15,019 bases of DNA from JBBKWX01 sp037969175 (GTDB lineage: Bacteria; Bacteroidota; Bacteroidia; AKYH767-A; JBBKVM01): contig JBBKWX010000188.1 of the NCBI GenBank assembly GCA_037969175.1, forward strand, positions 1 through 15,019, in the 5' to 3' direction. The notes under the pieces were generated by a model. That model saw nothing but the letters and a program-made list of their open reading frames with translations, was not told the origin of the DNA and ran no database searches. A program made the position numbers and the translations under genes. Of the stretch, positions 1-5,839 are shown one piece after another; positions within the stretch are counted from its first letter, which is position 1, and every line of letters begins with the position of its first letter.

Positions 1-747
1 GAGTTGGGTGGAAACAATGCCATCATCATCACTCCAAATGCAAATATGGAAATGGCACTGCGTGCTGTTCTTTTCGGTTCGGTAGGTACTGCCGGACAAC
101 GTTGTACTTCTACCCGCCGACTGATCATTCACGAAAGTGTGTATGAATCATTCAAAGCAAAATTGCTGAATGCATACGAACATATCCGCATAGGACATTC
201 ATTAGATAGCAAGACTTTGGTAGGTCCGCTTATCGATAAAGGCGCAGTTCAGGATTTTCTAAACTCAATCGAAGAAGTAAAAAAACAAGGCGGAAAAATT
301 ATTTGCGGTGGAGAAGTCATGACCGGCGAGGGTTATGAAAGCGGCTGCTATGTAAAACCTTGTCTGGCTGAAGTAGAAAATCACTATCACATAGTACAGG
401 AAGAAACCTTTGCTCCATTATTATATCTGATGAAATACAACACGATCGAAGAAGCAATAGCAATGCATAATGATGTTCCTCAGGGATTGTCATCATCGAT
501 CTTCTCAAATGATGTTTTGGAAACAGAAAAGTTCTTGAGCTGTAACGGTTCTGATTGCGGAATTGCAAACGTGAATATCGGTACTTCGGGTGCTGAGATA
601 GGCGGAGCATTTGGCGGTGAGAAAGAAACAGGCGGCGGACGTGAGTCTGGCTCTGATTCATGGAAAGTGTATATGCGCAGACAGACCAACACGATCAACT
701 ATGGCAGCGAATTACCGCTGGCTCAGGGGATCTCTTTTGACATATAA
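1..747 (+). CDS. ALDH7-family aldehyde dehydrogenase (aminoadipate-semialdehyde dehydrogenase type), 5'-truncated by window
   Basis: This is the C-terminal half of an NAD(P)-dependent aldehyde dehydrogenase; the reading frame is open from base 1 and ends at TAA 745-747. The first codon is the Glu of the ELGG motif, which is the general base in ALDHs. The catalytic Cys lies exactly 34 residues later (codon 103-105) in the context GTAGQRCTS. The signatures QGLSSSIF, GSDCGIANVNI, TSGAEIGGAFGGEK, TGGGRESGSD and the ending LPLAQGI are those of antiquitin/ALDH7. Family members oxidise alpha-aminoadipic semialdehyde (free allysine) to aminoadipate in lysine breakdown, in the cytoplasm. The TTG at 4-6 is internal and not a start. 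A terminator follows directly. The family call is secure; the exact substrate is inferred from the family. Confidence 0.93.
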   Translation, partial: ELGGNNAIIITPNANMEMALRAVLFGSVGTAGQRCTSTRRLIIHESVYESFKAKLLNAYEHIRIGHSLDSKTLVGPLIDKGAVQDFLNSIEEVKKQGGKIICGGEVMTGEGYESGCYVKPCLAEVENHYHIVQEETFAPLLYLMKYNTIEEAIAMHNDVPQGLSSSIFSNDVLETEKFLSCNGSDCGIANVNIGTSGAEIGGAFGGEKETGGGRESGSDSWKVYMRRQTNTINYGSELPLAQGISFDI

Positions 748-756
748 TTATAATAT

Positions 757-795
757 AAAACGGTCTCCTTCTTTTTGAATGGGGACCGTTTTTTT
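757..795 (+). terminator. Rho-independent terminator of the aldehyde dehydrogenase gene
   Basis: Arms 757-768 and 781-792 pair over 12 positions with a single T:G wobble (766/783), leaving a 12-base loop. A run of T (789-795) follows. It lies 10 bases after the ALDH stop codon. The right arm and T-tract run to within 11 bases of the lipoprotein start at 806. Confidence 0.88.
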
Positions 796-805
796 ATGTT
801 TAATA

Positions 806-1357
806 ATGAAATATCGTATCCTTTTTTTAGCCTCTATGCTCTTCATTTTTTCCTGCAAAAATGCAGATGAAAAAAAAGCGAAACGCATAAATACTTATTT
901 CGATATTTCCGGATTTATTGAAGCGGAAATGGATTCATTACAGAAGCTTGATCCAACAATTAAAAAAACAATTTGGGTTGATGGAATTCCGGAAACACAA
1001 GAATTAAAAATTATCGACTGGAAAAAAGAATTGCTTTCATTTAAAAGTTCAGACATCAACAAACCTGCCTGGGTTGACAGTTACAAGATAGATACTCTTT
1101 TTGGTAAAGATCTAAATATTGTTCGCTATACTGCTACTGATGATGATGTCAAAATTCGTTTTGTGGAATTGGAAATTGGAATTGATAATGTGGAATGCAA
1201 AAATATTTTAATTCAAAGTGAAGAACATAATTCTGTGTATAATTCATCCCAAAGATTGAGCTATAAAAAGGGATTGGGATACGCTGTTGAAAGTATCCAA
1301 CAAGTGAATTTTATGGATGATAGGAGTTATAAAATCGAGGTTGCGTTTCTGAAGTAA
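806..1357 (+). CDS. Small predicted lipoprotein of unknown function (183 aa)
   Basis: The start chosen is the ATG at 806, which gives a short basic N-terminus (MKYR), a hydrophobic stretch and a lipobox-like IFSC with Cys at residue 17, typical of signal peptidase II processing. The longer frame from ATG 779 would begin inside the terminator hairpin and put nine extra residues before the signal peptide, so it is rejected. The mature part (about 166 residues) is charged and soluble, with alternating beta-like stretches (KTIWVDG, DLNIVRYTA, YKIEVAFLK) and no catalytic motif that I recognise. It resembles the small uncharacterised lipoproteins common in Bacteroidota; no function is assigned. It has no clear ribosome binding site, and the ALDH terminator lies directly upstream, so its promoter is unclear. 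A gene-free stretch of about 200 bp separates it from convergent gene A. Confidence 0.8.
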   Translation: MKYRILFLASMLFIFSCKNADEKKAKRINTYFDISGFIEAEMDSLQKLDPTIKKTIWVDGIPETQELKIIDWKKELLSFKSSDINKPAWVDSYKIDTLFGKDLNIVRYTATDDDVKIRFVELEIGIDNVECKNILIQSEEHNSVYNSSQRLSYKKGLGYAVESIQQVNFMDDRSYKIEVAFLK

Positions 1358-1360
1358 AGA

Positions 1361-1507
1361 AATTTCACAACGGAAAAACGGAAACACAAAAAACACGGAA
1401 AATTAAACCATGATTTCTGCGGTATCTGCACTACAAAATTTGTATTTTCAAGAAAGTAAGTAACAGGAAAAAGAAATATTCTTCTGATATCTGCGCGATC
1501 AGCGGGA
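1361..1507. repeat. Degenerate intergenic repeat sequence downstream of gene A
   Basis: The 204-bp gap between the convergent lipoprotein and A genes has no ORF. It holds A-rich near-repeats of ACGGAAAAAC/ACACGGAAAA (about 1369-1401) and two 'TCTGCG(n)TATCTGC'-like words (1415-1430 and 1483-1507, the latter ending GATCAGCGGGA). The same word family (CCGCATCTCTGCG, CCCGCAAATCACGCGG) occurs at 5688-5770 behind gene B. From memory, such NTCTGCGnnATCTGCGG sequences are common degenerate dispersed repeats between genes in many Bacteroidota; this was not checked. Confidence 0.45.
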
Positions 1508-1509
1508 AC

Positions 1510-1541
1510 AAAAAAAGGGAAACAATCACTTGCTTCCCTTT
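1510..1541 (-). terminator. Rho-independent terminator of gene A
   Basis: Read on the minus strand, the stem AAAGGGAAGCA (1541 to 1531) pairs with TGTTTCCCTTT (1524 to 1514) across a 6-base loop, with one G:U wobble, followed by a run of seven T (1516 to 1510). The pairing is better on this strand, where the wobble is G:U, than on the plus strand, where it would be an A:C mismatch. It begins 20 bases beyond the gene A stop. A near-identical copy follows gene B. Confidence 0.85.
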
Positions 1542-1561
1542 CTCTTTTCTAAAATAAATTA

Positions 1562-4500
1562 TTATTTCAACACATTAATTCTTTGTCTGAATTTTACATC
1601 TTCTCCTTCTGCCAAAAGTATATACATGCCTTCAGAAAGTCCTGCCAGATCAAGCTCCAGCGTCTGAGCTGTACCTGAAGTAGAAATCAATTTACTGTAT
1701 GGTTGTCTGCCTGTAGCATCAACCAAAGTAATTAGCATATCACCTGTTGAAGTCCCTGTATTGATAAAGACATTTCCACGGGTCGGATTTGGATATACCG
1801 CCATGCCGGTTTCATTCACACCGGAGATCGAAGTGTATAGGAATGTGGTTGAGGAGGTAGTACAACCGTTCACTGTTACCTGCACCACATATGTACCGAT
1901 CTGAGTAGCAACATGGGTTTGAGCTGTAGCTCCAATAACAGGATTCCCATTATAGAACCACTGGTTTCCTGTAGATGCTGATGAAGTAAGAACATTACCA
2001 TTACCTGTGATCGTTGGCACTGCAGGATTTTGGTTTACCGATGCAGTAACCGGGATCCTTGCACTGCGACAGCCGGTAGTTACATTCCAATCGTAGAACC
2101 AATAATAATTACCTGTCGTTCCGAAGTTTGGACTTACATGACCTGTAATCGTAACCGGACTATTCGTTGCAGAATATGGATATACAGCGCCTGCAGAATT
2201 TCTGTACAGCTGCACACTTCCTGTAGCAAGCTCCAGACGGTAAGCCGTTCCAGGAATCAATACAAAACCAAGATCGACAGCTGTCTTTCCAGTAAATGCT
2301 GTGACATTACCTGAAAAAGTAGCCAGAACAGGACCTCCATTTACATTTCGCAGATTGATCGTGATCGCACCTGTTTGAGCAGGGAATACGTAGACTCGGT
2401 CCAGTATACAGGGAGCAGTTACATCAAACTGTAAACCGAAATCGGTACTCGCAGCCTGTAATTGTGTTCCAATTCCGTTGTTGATTGGTCCGACGTTAAA
2501 GAAATCTCCACCCACCAATGATTCTACATAATAGGTTGTAGTATTAATCAATGCCGGGCTGTAGGTAAGTCCGGAATTAACTGTATTTCCTCCGCTTGAA
2601 TTATTGTACCAGAACAAAGTTCCCGGTCCGGCAGCACTCAGATTCACTACGCCTGGTCCGCATCTGCTGCCACCCGTGGTTACAGGATTTGAAACAGATT
2701 GCACTACAAGATCCAGTACATTGGATGTATCGGCCGGACAAACTCCACTTGAGATCACAGCTCTGTAACTGGTATTTTGTAATGGAGTGATACTGTAGAA
2801 AGAAGAATCAGATCCGGTACCTGTTTCATTTACCCAGTTAGTGCCGTCAAAATTTTGCCATTGCACATTGCCTGTATGTCCGGTAAGTACAAGCACTGTG
2901 GAATTTCCGGAACAGATAGTATCGCCTCCGCTGGTTGCTATACCGGCTACAGCCGTAGGACTAACTTGTATGGTTACTGTATCTGCATTTGCACAAGTAC
3001 CGTCATCTCCAATAACCACATAAGTAGTTGTTGTTGTAGGTGAAGCAATCACATTGGGACCAACATTGGTATTCAAACCGGTTGAAGGACTCCAGTTATA
3101 CACATAATTCGTATTGGTACTAGCTGCATCAAGGGTAGCAGATCCACTTACGCATAAGCCTGTGGCACTTGCTGTGATCGAAACAGCATCGGCCGGAGTA
3201 ACTGTTGCAACAACGGGAACTCTCGAGCTTGCACAACCGGCAGTATAAATCACTGTACCATTGAAAACACGTGGTTGGTTGGTAAGATTAAAATAACCAC
3301 CACCATGTCCTTCACGCACTTGAATATTGGAGTCGGATGCATATACATTACCCACTGCAGTACCATTTGTATATTGAACCGTACCGGCCAAAGGAGTTAC
3401 ATAAAAACCATAAGTTGCTCCTGCGGGAACTGTTACGTTAAATGTAATTGGAATGATGGTAGGAACTCCTGTCCCTCCTGCAACAACACCGGCTGCAGAC
3501 CCAAGCAGGATCCATCCGCCAGCATTATTCTGAAAGCCCACATAGGATTCAGGTCTGTACCATACCTCCCAGGTTTGTGTACCTGCAGTCATGTGCCCAT
3601 AAAACTGGGTAACCGTAATGGTATTTATGGCTGTAATATCAAACATGGTTCCCAGCGAACCGTTACCTGCAGCATAGGTTGTGGTCAGTGGATTTGCATT
3701 TCCCGTTCCTGTATTCGATTCAACATAAAAGGTTGTAGTTTGATTCACATTCGTAACATAAGAAGTACCGGTATTTACCGGAGTTGTTGCCGTTTGTGAA
3801 TTAAACCAGTTGATCGTATTGGCACTTGCTGCCTGTAGATTAACCACACCTATACCGCAACGTGTATCACCGGTAACTGTTGGTGGTGGGATCACTTCTA
3901 CAAAAACAGAAACAATATTCGTTGTATCAGCAGGGCAGGATGGACCTGCTACATAAGCTCTGTAATCTGTTGGTCCGGCAGGTGAGATCGTATATTGATC
4001 AGTTAGTGATCCGGGTCCTGTTTCATCCACCCATCCGCTTCCCGTATTGCTTTGCCATTGGATAGCACCAGAATAACCTGTCAATAAAAGCTTAGTATTA
4101 CTAACTCCGCATAAAGAATCATTTTCTACGGATGCTGTTCCTGCAATACTAACACTCACAATAACCAATACGGCATTAGAAACAGTATTTGAACAGGATG
4201 CATTTGAAACATTTGCTCTGTATTGAGATGCGATAGTAGGATTAACGATCAGCGGATTTTCATCCGGATTTCCGATATTGGTCCAAACACCTCCCACAAA
4301 ATCCTGCCACTGCAACGTTCCGGTATACGACGATAACATCAACGACACCGGAGTTCCTGTGCAGACTACATTGGGTGTAGCAGAGGCATTACCGATCTGA
4401 ACCGGAGTACCTGCAACAAAAGAAAATACGGGACAATTGGTAGCATCTCCGCTTGAGTTAGTCGGAACTACCTGCCAATAATAGCTTGTTCCCTGAATCA

Positions 4501-5368
4501 ATGTGGATGAATGAACATAGCTATTCACCAATCCCAGATTTGTTCCATTTACCAAATTGGTTGGTGTCACTAAGCCGCCACCATCAGTTCCAAAATAAAA
4601 TTTATAACCGGTAGGGGCAGATCCAAATCCGGCATCCCAGGTGAAGCTTGTATTTGTAGGACAAACATCCGGATTTGCATCTGTTGGATTTAGGTTATCA
4701 GCACATGGCGGAGCAATCGGATTACCAAACTCAAATTGCAAATTCGGACGGTTTGCATTTACAGTTGTAAGGCTTGTTGTTGCAGTTGTTCCACTAACAA
4801 TAGCATTCTTTCCGGTATTTGTGGAATACTGCCAATTGATTGCTGCTGTAGGATTAGACGGTCTGTAAAAATCTGCATAGACTTGAATATTATCTGTACC
4901 ATTCCAGTAAAAAGGAGTGCTGAGCGTAAATTCCTGCCAGCCATTTGCAGCCATAAAGCTCTGCGTATTGGAAGAATAAACCAGAGTCGCTCCATTCACT
5001 TCCGTGAGCCAATTGACAGGTGACGTAAACGTTGTAACTCCGGGAGGCACCAGCTTCATATAGATCGTCAACTGAGCATCATCAAACAGGTACTGTCCTG
5101 TTCCTTGTCGATTGAATCTCAATTTAAAAATGTCTCCTGCAAAACCACCTGCGGTACCAAGTTCTGCAGCAGTATACAGACCTATGTTTTTAGTATAAAC
5201 GCTGGTACTTGTACTGGTATTCAGCCATGCCAGAGTCGCGTTGGTTGCAGTCCCTGTGCCAATGGTAACCGTGATCTGAGAAAACACAGGAGCAGCGAGC
5301 AGAAACAATAACATGCTTGCTGTCATCTTCTTCAGAAAATGAGAAATGGGATTTGTAGAAATTTTCAT
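1562..5368 (-). CDS. Gene A: large modular secreted protein with Ig-like domains and T9SS type A sorting tail (1268 aa)
   Basis: The start is the ATG at 5366-5368, followed by a signal peptide (residues 1-31, cleavage near APVFSQ). Modules that I can see: N-terminal beta-sandwich about 32-216; fibronectin III-like unit about 219-320 (FGTDGGG, YYWQV); Ig-like units about 322-403 and 404-490; Ig-like unit about 494-551 (RCGIGVVNL); a beta-sandwich about 552-724; a CHU_C-like Ig unit about 726-803; Ig-like units about 805-891 and 893-956 (RCGPGVVNL); a beta-rich module 957-1112 with LYRN and FYDW; a further Ig unit about 1113-1182; and a T9SS tail about 1183-1268 (VYPNP, VDATGR, LSEGMYI). No enzyme motif is visible. 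The likely role is a secreted or surface-attached structural or adhesive protein. Only ten lysines occur in the mature chain. It is a longer paralogue of gene B with an extra internal block. No convincing promoter was found. Confidence 0.9.
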   Translation of the reverse strand: MKISTNPISHFLKKMTASMLLFLLAAPVFSQITVTIGTGTATNATLAWLNTSTSTSVYTKNIGLYTAAELGTAGGFAGDIFKLRFNRQGTGQYLFDDAQLTIYMKLVPPGVTTFTSPVNWLTEVNGATLVYSSNTQSFMAANGWQEFTLSTPFYWNGTDNIQVYADFYRPSNPTAAINWQYSTNTGKNAIVSGTTATTSLTTVNANRPNLQFEFGNPIAPPCADNLNPTDANPDVCPTNTSFTWDAGFGSAPTGYKFYFGTDGGGLVTPTNLVNGTNLGLVNSYVHSSTLIQGTSYYWQVVPTNSSGDATNCPVFSFVAGTPVQIGNASATPNVVCTGTPVSLMLSSYTGTLQWQDFVGGVWTNIGNPDENPLIVNPTIASQYRANVSNASCSNTVSNAVLVIVSVSIAGTASVENDSLCGVSNTKLLLTGYSGAIQWQSNTGSGWVDETGPGSLTDQYTISPAGPTDYRAYVAGPSCPADTTNIVSVFVEVIPPPTVTGDTRCGIGVVNLQAASANTINWFNSQTATTPVNTGTSYVTNVNQTTTFYVESNTGTGNANPLTTTYAAGNGSLGTMFDITAINTITVTQFYGHMTAGTQTWEVWYRPESYVGFQNNAGGWILLGSAAGVVAGGTGVPTIIPITFNVTVPAGATYGFYVTPLAGTVQYTNGTAVGNVYASDSNIQVREGHGGGYFNLTNQPRVFNGTVIYTAGCASSRVPVVATVTPADAVSITASATGLCVSGSATLDAASTNTNYVYNWSPSTGLNTNVGPNVIASPTTTTTYVVIGDDGTCANADTVTIQVSPTAVAGIATSGGDTICSGNSTVLVLTGHTGNVQWQNFDGTNWVNETGTGSDSSFYSITPLQNTSYRAVISSGVCPADTSNVLDLVVQSVSNPVTTGGSRCGPGVVNLSAAGPGTLFWYNNSSGGNTVNSGLTYSPALINTTTYYVESLVGGDFFNVGPINNGIGTQLQAASTDFGLQFDVTAPCILDRVYVFPAQTGAITINLRNVNGGPVLATFSGNVTAFTGKTAVDLGFVLIPGTAYRLELATGSVQLYRNSAGAVYPYSATNSPVTITGHVSPNFGTTGNYYWFYDWNVTTGCRSARIPVTASVNQNPAVPTITGNGNVLTSSASTGNQWFYNGNPVIGATAQTHVATQIGTYVVQVTVNGCTTSSTTFLYTSISGVNETGMAVYPNPTRGNVFINTGTSTGDMLITLVDATGRQPYSKLISTSGTAQTLELDLAGLSEGMYILLAEGEDVKFRQRINVLK
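2696..4159 (-). repeat. Internal duplication within gene A (two Ig-like/Ig-like blocks)
   Basis: Residues 404-515 (from base 4159 down) and 805-915 (from base 2956 down) are the same two-domain block. Shared landmarks, in order: a Cys at 420/819; LTGYSG or LTGHTG then IQWQ/VQWQ; WVDETG or WVNETG; DYRA or SYRA; CPADT; and RCGxGVVNLxAA. Gene B has one such block (about 388-495). The extra copy largely explains why A is about 420 residues longer than B. This is a protein-level repeat, and the DNA copies have clearly drifted. Confidence 0.75.
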
Positions 5369-5503
5369 GTGTAGGTGTTTGTGTGAATAAAACGTGTGAT
5401 TTCGGCAGACCGAGTAATGAAGATATAAAATTTTAGTTTGATAGTTATTTGAGAGTAAGATTTCGTTGAAAGAAGCGAAATTTCAGAGTTAGATTGAGCT
5501 TTC

Positions 5504-5563
5504 TTTTTTTGCCACGAAGGTCACGTAGGACACTTAGTTTCACTAAGATTTTATTTCCCGCAG
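5504..5563. repeat. GCCACGAAGG-type dispersed repeat fragment
   Basis: The sequence reads TTTTTTTGCCACGAAGG followed by a degenerate series of CACGTAGGACACTTAG words, then a perfect inverted repeat CTTAGT-TTC-ACTAAG (5533-5547), ending in TTTCCCGCAG. From memory, 'GCCACGAAGnCAC' repeats recur between genes in many Bacteroidota genomes. Copy number was not checked. Confidence 0.45.
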
Positions 5564-5597
5564 AACTCAATAATTATTCATAATAATATTTTTTTTT

Positions 5598-5668
5598 GTC
5601 CCGTAGGGACAGAAAATTTATAGCTAATAATGATCATCAATTGTTTATATCGTGTCGTCAGGTACGAA
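5598..5668. repeat. GTCCCGTAGGGAC palindromic repeat element
   Basis: GTCCC-GTA-GGGAC (5598-5610) is a perfect 5-bp stem, preceded by nine T and followed by AGAAAATTTATAGC. A second partner-like segment, GTCGTCAGGTACG (5653-5665), follows about 45 bases later. As I recall it, the arrangement 'cgtagggac...atttatagc...cgtcaggtacg' is a recurring intergenic element of Bacteroidota. The T-run is on the wrong side for a terminator. Confidence 0.5.
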
Positions 5669-5683
5669 ACAATCAAAATAAAT

Positions 5684-5779
5684 ATTTCCCGCAAATCACG
5701 CGGATTTTCGCAGAAGACCTCCGCATCTCTGCGTTACCCGCTTGCGGGTTTTGTATCTCCGCGGTTAAATATTTTTTAA
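5684..5779. repeat. CCCGCAnATnACGCGG / CTCTGCG dispersed repeat fragment
   Basis: This degenerate run of words contains TTTCCCGCAAATCACGCGG, CGCAGAAGACC, CCGCATCTCTGCG and CTCCGCGGTTAAATATTTTTT. It also holds a small hairpin ACCCG-CTTG-CGGGT (5736-5749). The vocabulary matches the fragments at 1412-1507, so each of the genes A and B has this repeat type just beyond its terminator. Confidence 0.45.
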
Positions 5780-5785
5780 GTCCAC

Positions 5786-5817
5786 AAAAAAAGGGAAACA
5801 ATTTCTTGCTTCCCTTT
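5786..5817 (-). terminator. Rho-independent terminator of gene B
   Basis: Minus-strand stem AAAGGGAAGCA (5817 to 5807) pairs with TGTTTCCCTTT (5800 to 5790) around a 6-base loop, with one G:U pair, followed by a run of seven T (5792 to 5786). Arms and T-tract are identical to the gene A terminator; only loop bases differ. It begins 22 bases past the gene B stop. Confidence 0.87.
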
Positions 5818-5839
5818 CTCTTTTTTGGTTAATAAAGTA

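Larger units (their letters stand above)
5369..5839. other. 471-bp intergenic region between genes B and A
   Basis: No gene is supported here; the short plus-strand frame at 5596-5832 runs through repeats and the gene B terminator. The region holds, in order, the gene A leader (5369 to about 5500, no recognisable TAnnTTTG box), three degenerate dispersed repeat types (5504-5563, 5598-5668, 5684-5779) and the gene B terminator (5786-5817). Confidence 0.7.

Noticed and set aside
779..805. ATG at 779 as the start of the lipoprotein gene
   Set aside because: It lies in the loop and right arm of the terminator and would add nine residues before a normal lipoprotein signal peptide starting at 806.
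3275..3799. Plus-strand open frame of 174 codons inside gene A
   Set aside because: It is antisense to a well-supported modular protein and is Cys/Ile/Ser-rich with no domain sense; it is a composition shadow of Thr/Asn/Val-rich coding. The other antisense frames (for example 2030-2314, 4736-5023, 9181-9480 and 12434-12684) are rejected for the same reason.
5589..5610. Palindrome GTCCCGTAGGGAC with a T-run as a terminator
   Set aside because: The T-run precedes the hairpin on the plus strand, and becomes an A-run after it on the minus strand, so neither orientation has the needed 3' T-tract.
5736..5753. Hairpin ACCCG-CTTG-CGGGT followed by TTTTG as a plus-strand terminator
   Set aside because: Only a 5-bp stem and four T, with no plus-strand gene ending nearby; it is more likely part of the dispersed repeat.
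5596..5832. 78-codon plus-strand frame in the A/B gap
   Set aside because: It is built from the palindromic repeats and the gene B terminator sequence, with no coding character.
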